64,000 nt of DNA from an uncultured Bacteroidia bacterium (lineage in GTDB: Bacteria; Bacteroidota; Bacteroidia; Bacteroidales; ML635J-15). The translations under genes and the position numbers were made by a program. The stretch is from positions 124,001-188,000 of the forward strand of contig CACYQN010000001.1 in assembly GCA_902776565.1 (NCBI GenBank). Direction: 5' to 3'. A model generated the notes under the pieces. That model saw only the letters and a program-made list of their open reading frames with translations, ran no database searches and was not told where the DNA came from. Below, piece after piece: positions 33,433 through 42,728 of the stretch (within the stretch, counting starts at the first letter, position 1; each line of letters begins with the position of its first letter).

Positions 33433-36400
33433 TTATTTCCCCAGTTTCTCAAAATACAATTTAAACTCGGTGCCAACGCCCACTTCGGTATCAAAGTCGA
33501 TTTCGACACCATTGCCGAATAGGATATTCTTTACCATACTTAAACCAAGTCCCATTCCCGATGACTTTGTCGTAAAGTTGGGCTGGAAAATCTTTGCCTT
33601 GATTTCGTCGGCAATGCCGCTACCGTTGTCGCGGACAGACACAAAATAGCGGTCGCCATCATCAGAAATGGAAATCACAACTTCGCCCTTGCGTTCCTCG
33701 GGGATTGCCTGTATGCTGTTCTTTACCAAGTTAGTAAACACGCGCAGAATCTGGTCACGGTCAACCATAACAAGCGCTTCGCCATCGATATTGCTGACCT
33801 TGCGCACCTCCACGCCGTTGGTTCCGTTGTGCAAATCGACAATGTTTTCAATCACCTCGCACAAATTGACTTTCTTCTTGTGCGGTGCCTGCATCTTTGC
33901 GAATTCGGAGAACTGCGAAGCGGTTGCGTCAAGCACATCTATCTGTTCGATAAGCATTTGCGGAAGTTGCTCGAGCATCTTTTCCCAGCCGGGAGCATTC
34001 TCCTGATATGCGCGCTCTAGATACTGTATGCGTAACTTCATAGGTGTAAGCGGATTGCGGATTTCGTGGGCAATCTGACGGGCCATTTCACGCCAAGCCG
34101 ACTCGCGTTCCGAAGCCGCCAGTTTCTGCGCCGACTCCGCCAGCTCGTCAACCTTGCGGTTGTACTCGTCAATCAGAAGGCCTATCTCGTCGTTGCGGTC
34201 GTAGGTAAGTTTCTTGGCACTATTTATCTCCATTCCACGGATGGAGTTCTGAAGTCGTGAAAGTGGTATTGTCACCTGCCGCGATACAAGAAGTCCGATT
34301 ATCAAGGCTACCAATATGAGCAACAAGAAGATAGATGCAAACACCGCAATGTAGTTCGACATTTCCTCCTCGATGCCAGCCTCAGCGGCAAAGTACGGCA
34401 GATTTAGGTATGCGACCACCTTGTTGCTATTGTTCTTCAACGGCAGATACACCGACAGATACTCTACCTTGTCGATGCGCTCCTTGTGCGAGAACAGCTC
34501 GTCCTTGTTCATAATAAGGTGCCTATACGAACTCGGGTCCATAAACATTCCCTTCAGTCCTTTGTCGAAAAGTTCGTGCCGCGACGATGACATCAGCACG
34601 CCGTGAACATCGTAGATGTTTATGTCAACATACAGAATATTAGACAGATATACAAGAATATCGTCAACATACTGAGGACTTTCGCTCTTGAGGTTGTCAA
34701 GGTTTATCGAATGCCCGAGTTCCACCGCAACCGAGTGAACCTTGTCGAGCACGAGTTCGTTCTGTCGTTTTTCGTAGGTGTCGATTATGAACACCACAGA
34801 GACGACCATTGTCAGGAAAAGGCTGACTACCAGCACTCCGATGAACGAAGCCCTGATTCGCTGTCCGAGGCTCGCGGTTTCTATTTTCTTGCCACGACCA
34901 ATGCCAACGATGGCAAAACGGCACATATAAACCAGGAAAGTGCCGAACAGAACGAAGAAGAATATTATGAACACATTGGAGAATCCCGAATCGCGCTTGC
35001 TGAGAATCACCGTGTTTTCGCTGTCGGGACAATATCTGAAATGCTTGTAGCCGTTGCTTGTGCTTACCGAATATTCGCTGAAATCGCTTTCGGGAGCAAG
35101 CGAGAACAAGTACTTGTACGAGCCGCGGCTTGCCACCAGAACGCCTTTGCTGTAACGCGCAAAGTCGTATTTCTTGTCGCTGTGTTTCAAGGCCATACGC
35201 TTGTCGAGAAGCAAATCGGGATAGCCAAGCCCTTCGCTGAAAATCTTGCTGTTAAGTTCGATGTAAATCTTCACAATCACAGTCGGTTCGACCATAACGC
35301 TGAAGATACCGAGGTAGGACTGACGACCATTGTTGTTGTCGAGGTAGTAGAAATTGGTGTTTGGAATTACAATTCCACATTCGAGCAGCAAAGTCCTGAA
35401 ATACTCGAAGCATCCAGCAGACTCGCCTTGGTCTTCGAACATAAGGCTATCGGTATCAGCACAAATCGTCACCTGAGCATCGTAACGCTTGAGGTATTTC
35501 TTTGATGAAATTATACCATTGATTACGCTGTCGGCAGAATCGAAGTCGTACTGCTTGACAAATTCTGTAATTTCCTTGTTTCCACGCATTTCGTTGTCGA
35601 ACTCGATAAAATTGAACTCAACATCGAAGTCACGCTCGGCCGACATGTTGTATGCCAGTACCTTGAAAGCCTCGGCTTCCTTCTGCTGAACTCGGCTCGA
35701 AATGGAGTACGACACCAGAAGCGAAACCATTATGGCGAGAATTGTCCTGTAAAGGAAAGTGCGTTTGCCCTTGAGCATACAATACAGCAGATACGACCAC
35801 ATAAGCCACAGCAGGCAAGTCTGCACGATGACATTGTTGTCGTTGAACCAGCAAACCGTTGTGTATGCGGCAAGTATCAGCAAGACGAGCGGGAGTATCA
35901 GACGGATTTCAAGGAGTTTGTCGCAGATTTGTATTATTTTCCTGACGATGAAAATAGCTATGAAAATCACAGCCACCACTGATACAAGCGCCAGGTAACC
36001 ATAACCATCGGGACTGGAAAGGTTTGCAAAATTGAACGGAATCGACGAGTCGGCAACGATTTCAACAAGAAAATCGACCAGCAGCATCGAAAGCACCGAC
36101 ACTAAAACCGAGAATAATATGCTTGTCAATATTTTGGAGAACCGTTTGGTTTCCAGCGAATTAAGATTTACATTAAAATGTCGGCAGAAAAATATGCACA
36201 CCAGACCGACAATGACAACCTTCAGCAGCATATCGCCAAACGAAGCCTGCAAGGTAGATGTTGACAGCAATTCGGGCGAGAACATCTTCAGGTTGCTAAG
36301 GTCGTTGAAGAAGCCTACGGCAAGTAGCGAGAACCTGACGGCAAGCATCACCAGCACGAATGCGACAACCCAAATCCACGACTTGGAACTGTATTTCCGT

Positions 36401-37107
36401 GCCAAAGCTTCAAAAATGGAATATAGGAGCAAAAGTCCGATGAGCAGGAAGCAAATCCGCATTGCCTGTGGCAGAGAAAGCCTGTCCTGCATGTAGTTAT
36501 CGTCGGTAATGCCGAAATAAATGTTCTTGTCGCTTGCCGGAAGTCGTACCGAAAGCGAATTGTCACTGCTGTCGGCAGAAACCACCACCTTTTTCGGCAG
36601 GTCGATGTCCTTGCCGTACGAAGTCACCAGCATGTCGTTCTCGTAGGAATACTCCTTTCGAATCTGGTAAAGTCCGACCACGGCGTTGTTGTCTTCGAGC
36701 TTCATGCCGCAGAGGTAGAGTCCGTTGTCGAGTTTCACAAGCCTGTCGCCAAGCGACGACTTGAATTCCACAGGTACGGGAATGTCGTTGGTTGACCAGT
36801 GCTGCAAGCGTCCGCGTTCGTAGTGGAAAAATCCAATGCCCTTTTCGGAAAAGTCGCCGGCCAACGAATCGAAAAACTCGACATTCACGCTGTCGGATTT
36901 TGTGGACGCGATTTTCAGTGCATCGTCGCTCTTTTCGTTTATGTACAGATATTTTTCCTGCAATAAGATTTCAAGACTCTGCTTATCAACGAGTTCCTCG
37001 ACATCGACAATGCCATCGCCGTGAGGCATAAACGCAAATACCGCCGCCACGACAGCAAGTATCGAGAGCAACGAAAAGTATAATATGCGTACAACCTTGG
37101 TTTTCAT
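33433..37107 (-). CDS. Very large membrane histidine kinase, NtrY-like
   Basis: The 1224-residue protein has a first membrane segment (residues 5-27), a periplasmic stretch to about residue 215, a cluster of about seven membrane helices (about 215-480), a second extracytoplasmic region (about 490-715), two more segments framing a further sensor region (about 790-950), a HAMP-like linker (RQVTIPLSRLQNSIRGME), and the kinase core. The H-box is RQIAHEIRNPLTPMKLR near residue 1010; the ATPase part has LVKNSIQAI, DNGSGIADE and GMGLGLSMVKN. The IAHEIRNPLTPM form is typical of NtrY kinases. No response regulator is adjacent. It abuts rlmH with no gap, so both are probably on one transcript. Confidence 0.92.
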   Translation of the reverse strand: MKTKVVRILYFSLLSILAVVAAVFAFMPHGDGIVDVEELVDKQSLEILLQEKYLYINEKSDDALKIASTKSDSVNVEFFDSLAGDFSEKGIGFFHYERGRLQHWSTNDIPVPVEFKSSLGDRLVKLDNGLYLCGMKLEDNNAVVGLYQIRKEYSYENDMLVTSYGKDIDLPKKVVVSADSSDNSLSVRLPASDKNIYFGITDDNYMQDRLSLPQAMRICFLLIGLLLLYSIFEALARKYSSKSWIWVVAFVLVMLAVRFSLLAVGFFNDLSNLKMFSPELLSTSTLQASFGDMLLKVVIVGLVCIFFCRHFNVNLNSLETKRFSKILTSILFSVLVSVLSMLLVDFLVEIVADSSIPFNFANLSSPDGYGYLALVSVVAVIFIAIFIVRKIIQICDKLLEIRLILPLVLLILAAYTTVCWFNDNNVIVQTCLLWLMWSYLLYCMLKGKRTFLYRTILAIMVSLLVSYSISSRVQQKEAEAFKVLAYNMSAERDFDVEFNFIEFDNEMRGNKEITEFVKQYDFDSADSVINGIISSKKYLKRYDAQVTICADTDSLMFEDQGESAGCFEYFRTLLLECGIVIPNTNFYYLDNNNGRQSYLGIFSVMVEPTVIVKIYIELNSKIFSEGLGYPDLLLDKRMALKHSDKKYDFARYSKGVLVASRGSYKYLFSLAPESDFSEYSVSTSNGYKHFRYCPDSENTVILSKRDSGFSNVFIIFFFVLFGTFLVYMCRFAIVGIGRGKKIETASLGQRIRASFIGVLVVSLFLTMVVSVVFIIDTYEKRQNELVLDKVHSVAVELGHSINLDNLKSESPQYVDDILVYLSNILYVDINIYDVHGVLMSSSRHELFDKGLKGMFMDPSSYRHLIMNKDELFSHKERIDKVEYLSVYLPLKNNSNKVVAYLNLPYFAAEAGIEEEMSNYIAVFASIFLLLILVALIIGLLVSRQVTIPLSRLQNSIRGMEINSAKKLTYDRNDEIGLLIDEYNRKVDELAESAQKLAASERESAWREMARQIAHEIRNPLTPMKLRIQYLERAYQENAPGWEKMLEQLPQMLIEQIDVLDATASQFSEFAKMQAPHKKKVNLCEVIENIVDLHNGTNGVEVRKVSNIDGEALVMVDRDQILRVFTNLVKNSIQAIPEERKGEVVISISDDGDRYFVSVRDNGSGIADEIKAKIFQPNFTTKSSGMGLGLSMVKNILFGNGVEIDFDTEVGVGTEFKLYFEKLGK

Positions 37108-37581
<474 letters not shown>

Positions 37582-37602
37582 AATTATCAAATAAAAAGTT
37601 TG

Positions 37603-37610
37603 TAAAGATA
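37603..37610 (-). promoter_or_regulatory. Possible -7 element for the rlmH-kinase operon
   Basis: This reads TATCTTTA on the minus strand, one base from consensus, 12-21 bases before the two candidate rlmH starts. Confidence 0.4.
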
Positions 37611-37679
37611 GGTGAAAGTTTTGAAACTATGACTATCATTGCACAAAAATATGATTTTATGGACTAAACACAAATACTC

Positions 37680-38762
37680 ATGAAAAACATACTCACAATT
37701 TTACTCGTTACCATTTCTGCACTTACAGTTACGGCGCAGAACTTTGTCACAATCGACCAGATTAGCGACGGTTGGGACAAGAAAACAATTTCAGGTGTTA
37801 AGGACGGTAGCATACTTTCTCTCGTAAAGGCATTCAATGACACATGGCACAACCGTCCGACCACCGACCTGCTGAAAAATCCCGTTAGCAACGAAGGCGA
37901 TGGCGACTACGATATAGTTGTCGACAGTCCCAACGGTTATGTTTCGGCATTTGAACTTGGCGACGACGGCGAATCGTTCTCGGCCTGCGTGTGGAAACGA
38001 AACAACGGACATAGGCTTTTCGCGTTCGTATTCCAGAAAATGCACGGACTGAGCATAAGCCAGATAATCCTGTTCTACGATTACGACCCTGACGAAGGCA
38101 CACTCACGCCCGAGTACAACGAACTCTCAAAATTCACCCCTTCATTCAACGACAGCTACCATCCAATAACCTATCTGTTACCACGAAAAGGCAAGGATAT
38201 CGTTGTAAACGAATACTTTATGAACTGGTATTCTTCCATCAGACATATTTACAAATGGGACGGGATGGAACTTTATTATCATTCTGTTGAGATTGAGAAA
38301 TTTGACGTTATTCGCAAAGAGTACGACGAAATGTACGATGCTTTTGAAGACTCAGATTTTACAAAATATATCCTTTACGACTTCGACGAGGACGGCAATC
38401 CAGAATTATGGCTTTCGTCGCAAAACGAAGAATATCAGGCGATTTATTCAATAGTCGCAGGCGAAATACGGATGCTTTCGTCAACATATTTCAAGACTCA
38501 TTTCGTCTTTTATAGCAGTGGCGCCTTAGGTGTGGCTGGCGGATGCGGAACAGGATGCTTCTATACAAATTGCATAGTGCTCAAGGACAGCAAGTCTTCA
38601 AACAGTTACGAAGAATTTCAGTTGTACGACTTCGAAAAGGACAAAATCAATAACGAATATTCAATCAACGGGACAGAAGTTTCGAAGAAAGAAGGAGAAC
38701 AAGCGTTCAAGTCGCTTGGCGAGGCGATAGAAATCAAGCCGAAGTTCAGACAGCTATTTTAA
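37680..38762 (+). CDS. Secreted protein of unknown function with an EF-hand-like loop
   Basis: The 360-residue product begins with a signal peptide ending TVTAQ (about residue 20). The middle holds YDIVVDSPNGYVSAFELGDDG and, near residues 234-246, DFDEDGNPELWL, which resembles a calcium-binding D-x-D-x-D/N loop of the FG-GAP/VCBS type. Four cysteines occur; three of them cluster in GGCGTGCFYTNC. I do not recognise the whole protein. It is a single gene on the plus strand, ending 14 bases from the convergent priA. A near-consensus TATCATTG lies 39 bases upstream of the start. Confidence 0.7.
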   Translation: MKNILTILLVTISALTVTAQNFVTIDQISDGWDKKTISGVKDGSILSLVKAFNDTWHNRPTTDLLKNPVSNEGDGDYDIVVDSPNGYVSAFELGDDGESFSACVWKRNNGHRLFAFVFQKMHGLSISQIILFYDYDPDEGTLTPEYNELSKFTPSFNDSYHPITYLLPRKGKDIVVNEYFMNWYSSIRHIYKWDGMELYYHSVEIEKFDVIRKEYDEMYDAFEDSDFTKYILYDFDEDGNPELWLSSQNEEYQAIYSIVAGEIRMLSSTYFKTHFVFYSSGALGVAGGCGTGCFYTNCIVLKDSKSSNSYEEFQLYDFEKDKINNEYSINGTEVSKKEGEQAFKSLGEAIEIKPKFRQLF

Positions 38763-38776
38763 ATCTTGTAAAAATC

Positions 38777-41227
38777 CTAATACGGGTCAACGTCGATTTC
38801 GGCGTTTGTCTGTGAAAGGTCTGGAATGGACTTTATCATTTGCACCTTTTCCAAGATGAAGGCTTTTACTTTTGTTGCCGAAATTGTCTTTTCGAAACGC
38901 ACGTGTACGTTTACGATAAAGTAGTTGCTGATGCGGTTTACTGCAGGTTCCTCGGGGCCACGTACGCGGTTGTTTAGTGCTTGTCGCAATTCCTTTGCAA
39001 GTATGGATGCCGCTTGATAAGCCTTGCGGTAGTCCTTGTGTTTCAGGTGTATGATTACAAAACTGCAAGATGGCGGATAGTGGAAAAAGTTGCGTTCTTG
39101 CATCTGTTTCGCGAACATCGACTTATAGTCGTTGGCTAGCACCTGCCGTATTATCTCGTGGTCGGGACTGAACGTCTGTATGATGACTCGTCCGCGTTTT
39201 TGCCTGCGTCCTGCACGACCGCTTACCTGCGCCATTAGCTGGAACGAACGTTCAAAGGCACGGAAGTCGGGGAAGTTGAGCATGTTGTCGGCGTTGAGTA
39301 TTCCCACGAGACTAACGTTTGGGAAATCCAATCCTTTGGTAATCATTTGTGTGCCGATGAGAATGTCGATGTCACCGTTAGAGAACTCATCTATTATGCG
39401 CTCGTAGTTTTTGCGCGACTGGGCGGTGTCGTAGTCGAGGCGGGCGATGCGTGCCGTAGGGAAAAGACCTGCCACTTGTTCTTCTATTTTTTCGGTGCCA
39501 AGTCCCTTGCTTGTAAGGTTTTCGCTTCCGCAGTTTCCGCATTTGTTTGGAACGTTGAATTTTTCACCGCAGTAGTGGCATACGAGTTTGTTGTCGTACT
39601 TGTGAAGTGTGAGGCTTACGTTGCAGTTGCTGCAGTGAGGCACCCATCCGCAGTCCTTGCATTCCATCATCGACGAGTATCCACGACGGTTCTGGAACAG
39701 AATCACTTGTTTGCCTGCGGCGATTGCCGTGTTGATTGCAGAGATTAGGGTGGGGTGGAAGTGTCCTTTGTTTATTTTGCGGAAGTAGGCGTCCTTCATG
39801 TCGGCAATTTCGATGGTCGGCAACTGTACATCACCGTAGCGTTGCATTAGTTCCACCAGCCGGTAGCGGCCTTGTACGGCATTGTTGTACGATTCTACAG
39901 AAGGTGTTGCCGAACCGAGAATTACGTTTGCGTTGTGAATCTTGCCAAGCACAAGTGCCATATCGCGGGCATTGTATCGTGGGTCGGGGTCGAACTGCTT
40001 GTACGAGTTTTCGTGTTCTTCGTCAACGATAATCAGCCCCAGATTGTCGTAGGGCAGGAAAATTGCCGAGCGTACACCTAAAAGTATCTCGTATTTGTTG
40101 CCGAGGACAGCGTTGTAAACGCCAGCTCTTGCCGATGCGGTATGTCGGCTGTGGTAAACTTTCACCGATGTGCCGAAATATTTATCCAGTCGGGCAATTA
40201 TCTGTGCGGTTATGGCAATTTCGGGCAGGAGATAAAGGACTTTTCGCCCTTGAGCCAATGTGTCCTGAATCAGTTTAATGTAAATTTCAGTCTTACCGCT
40301 TGAGGTAACTCCGTGAAGCAAAACTGGTTGTTTTTCGGCAAAGGCGGAACTTATTTCGGTAAAGGCTTTTTGTTGTGGTTCAGAGAGTTCCACTTGGGCA
40401 GAATCGGTTTCTGATTCGAAATTTGTTTCGCGCACTTTGCGGTAAAGTTGTAGCAGACCGTATTTCTGCAGGCTTTGCAGACTCGACTTTGAGGCTTCGC
40501 AGCGTTCAAGGATTTCACGTTCTTCGATTTCGATGCAGTCGGTGTTGCGTGCTTGGCAAATGCCTACAAGTTGTTCTATTATTTGTTTCTGCTTGCCGTT
40601 TTTGGACATTATCTTGTCAAGTGCGGTCTGATTCTTTTCTGCTTCAATGGTCGAAAACAGCACATAGTTGCATTCTATGGGTTTGTATTGCTTTGCTATT
40701 ACCTGCTCGTCGGTTACAAGACCGCGGGCGACAAGCCGTTGCAACACAGGCAGAGGATTTCGTATATTGGTGCAGTCGATGATTTCGTTCAACGTAGATA
40801 CATGGCTAAGTGCCAATGCGTTATATACAGCAAGGTCGTTTTTGACTAGTATTTCGTCGCTTGGGGGACTTGCTGATACCGAATATTTGCTTTCGCTTGT
40901 CGGCAGAAGTATCGACGGTATTGCTGCAGCAAGCACTTCTCCGATTGTACAGCAGTAGTACGATGACATCCAATTCCAAAGTTTCAACTGCGATTCGGAG
41001 ATGAAAGGATTGTCGTCGAGAAGTGCGTAGATGGGCTTTATACTGTATTCTGCATTTGCTTTTTCCTGCTCGTCGATTCCGACAATTATTCCCGTATAAA
41101 TTTTTTTCTTGCCGAAATTTACAAGCACACGCATTCCGCATTGTGCCGATGATGAAAATTCGTCGGGAATCTCGTAGGTGAAGGTTCCTGGCAGGGCGAG
41201 CGGTAGTATTACGGAAGCGAAACGCAT
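38777..41227 (-). CDS. priA: Primosomal replication-restart helicase PriA
   Basis: PriA recognises stalled or repaired forks and reloads the replicative helicase. The 816-residue product has the N-terminal DNA-binding region, a Walker A GVTSSGKTEIY near residue 300, Walker B with DEEH near residue 400, the helicase motif GSATPS, and a zinc-binding insert with paired cysteines (CKDCGWVPHCSNC, CHYCGEKF, CGNCGS, about residues 520-570). LIGTQMITKGLDFP and QVSGRAGR are late helicase motifs. It is transcribed alone, convergent with the preceding unknown gene. Confidence 0.97.
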   Translation of the reverse strand: MRFASVILPLALPGTFTYEIPDEFSSSAQCGMRVLVNFGKKKIYTGIIVGIDEQEKANAEYSIKPIYALLDDNPFISESQLKLWNWMSSYYCCTIGEVLAAAIPSILLPTSESKYSVSASPPSDEILVKNDLAVYNALALSHVSTLNEIIDCTNIRNPLPVLQRLVARGLVTDEQVIAKQYKPIECNYVLFSTIEAEKNQTALDKIMSKNGKQKQIIEQLVGICQARNTDCIEIEEREILERCEASKSSLQSLQKYGLLQLYRKVRETNFESETDSAQVELSEPQQKAFTEISSAFAEKQPVLLHGVTSSGKTEIYIKLIQDTLAQGRKVLYLLPEIAITAQIIARLDKYFGTSVKVYHSRHTASARAGVYNAVLGNKYEILLGVRSAIFLPYDNLGLIIVDEEHENSYKQFDPDPRYNARDMALVLGKIHNANVILGSATPSVESYNNAVQGRYRLVELMQRYGDVQLPTIEIADMKDAYFRKINKGHFHPTLISAINTAIAAGKQVILFQNRRGYSSMMECKDCGWVPHCSNCNVSLTLHKYDNKLVCHYCGEKFNVPNKCGNCGSENLTSKGLGTEKIEEQVAGLFPTARIARLDYDTAQSRKNYERIIDEFSNGDIDILIGTQMITKGLDFPNVSLVGILNADNMLNFPDFRAFERSFQLMAQVSGRAGRRQKRGRVIIQTFSPDHEIIRQVLANDYKSMFAKQMQERNFFHYPPSCSFVIIHLKHKDYRKAYQAASILAKELRQALNNRVRGPEEPAVNRISNYFIVNVHVRFEKTISATKVKAFILEKVQMIKSIPDLSQTNAEIDVDPY

Positions 41228-41271
41228 GTTTTATTTGTAGAAGTTTATTATGATGCAGACCTTTTTCCCAT

Positions 41272-42645
41272 TCAACAGGTCATTGTTTTCCTAAAAATCT
41301 TTCTTTGCGAATACAGGAATACCGCTGCGAGTGCCGCACCCATCACATCCGAAATCGTACACGATGCCCAGATGCCGTGAAGTCCGTCGCCACCCATACT
41401 TTCAAAAATTAGCGGCACTATGTAGCACATCGGAAGCAGGAATATTAATTGTCGCGAAAGGCTTGTAACTATTGCAATCCACGGTTTGTCAATCGACTGG
41501 AAGAAATTGGAATTCACAATAGTAAAGGCAATCAGTGGGAACATTACCATTATGTAGCGCGTAGCCGTAATTGCAATTCCCATAAGGTCGGCATCGTCGG
41601 TGAAAGCCCGTACCAAGTAGCGAGGAATTACGACACCCAGCAAACTGCTTACAATACCAATTAGCACGCAGACCTTCATTGTCAGCACATACACAGCCTT
41701 GAGCCTGTCGGGATGACCTGCGCCATAGTTGTAGCCAGCAATCGGCTGCATTCCCTGACATACGCCAAGTATCAGAAGTACCGCCAGCATAGCAAATGTA
41801 TTGACAATTCCGTATGCCCCCACAGCAAAGTCGCCACCATAACGTAAAAGTTGCGCATTTAACAGGGCAACAACACCGGCAGCAGCAATGTTCATAAGGA
41901 AAGGACTCATGCCTATCATTGTAATATTCTTTATTATATAACCCTTAACTGCCCAACAATGAAGCTTGTAGCGGATGAACGAACTCGGCTTTACAAAATG
42001 TATCACCGAAATTATTCCAGTAGTTGCCATTGAGATTGTTGTCGCCCAAGCCGCACCAGCAATACCCCATTTTAGACCGAAGATGAAGATTGGGTCGAGA
42101 ATGACATTCAGCACAGCACCGCCAGTGAGTATCAACATCGATTTTATCGGATAGCCAGAAGCACGGATTAGACCAGTAAGATTGAAAGTCAATGTTGTGC
42201 AGAACATTCCGGGAAGCACTATATACATATATTCTTTGGCATACGACACGGTATCGTCAGTTGCACCGAACAACATAAGTATGTCATTCATAAAGATGTA
42301 GCTGAACGAAAGGAACAACGCCCCGAGGACAAATGTAAAAATCGTGCTGTTGCCAAGAATCTTTTCCGCCCAGTTTATATCCTTCTTTCCCAACACGATA
42401 GACATTCGTGCCGACGAACCGACACCTACTAACGAACCGAAAGCGTGAATCAGGTTCATTATCGGCATAGTGATGGCAAGTCCTGCAATGGCTAACGGAC
42501 CTACGCCTTGACCGATGAAAATCCTGTCGGCAATATTGTAGAGCGAAGCTATAATCTGGCTTATCACAGCAGGAAGCGCATACTTCCACAGCAACTGCCG
42601 TATATCTCTGGTTTCTAACTCTTTAGTTTTGTCTATCTGTTCCAA
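41272..42645 (-). CDS. MATE family efflux transporter
   Basis: The 457-residue protein has about twelve hydrophobic segments arranged as two similar halves. The N-terminus contains PAVISQIIASLYNIADRIFIGQ, and the second half has GVCQGMQPIAGYNYGAG, both typical of MepA-like multidrug and toxin extrusion transporters. These are inner-membrane cation-coupled exporters of drugs, dyes or metabolites; the substrate cannot be predicted. It is a single gene with a TAATTTTG element upstream. Confidence 0.94.
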   Translation of the reverse strand: MEQIDKTKELETRDIRQLLWKYALPAVISQIIASLYNIADRIFIGQGVGPLAIAGLAITMPIMNLIHAFGSLVGVGSSARMSIVLGKKDINWAEKILGNSTIFTFVLGALFLSFSYIFMNDILMLFGATDDTVSYAKEYMYIVLPGMFCTTLTFNLTGLIRASGYPIKSMLILTGGAVLNVILDPIFIFGLKWGIAGAAWATTISMATTGIISVIHFVKPSSFIRYKLHCWAVKGYIIKNITMIGMSPFLMNIAAAGVVALLNAQLLRYGGDFAVGAYGIVNTFAMLAVLLILGVCQGMQPIAGYNYGAGHPDRLKAVYVLTMKVCVLIGIVSSLLGVVIPRYLVRAFTDDADLMGIAITATRYIMVMFPLIAFTIVNSNFFQSIDKPWIAIVTSLSRQLIFLLPMCYIVPLIFESMGGDGLHGIWASCTISDVMGAALAAVFLYSQRKIFRKTMTC

Positions 42646-42667
42646 GTGCGTATATATTTTTGGGGTG

Positions 42668-42675
42668 CAAAATTA
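42668..42675 (-). promoter_or_regulatory. -7 promoter element for the MATE gene
   Basis: This reads TAATTTTG on the minus strand, 22 bases before the start codon. Confidence 0.5.
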
Positions 42676-42728
42676 CAATTTTTATCATTATGGCATTAGA
42701 GAGTTTTTAAGATGTAATCCTATGGCAA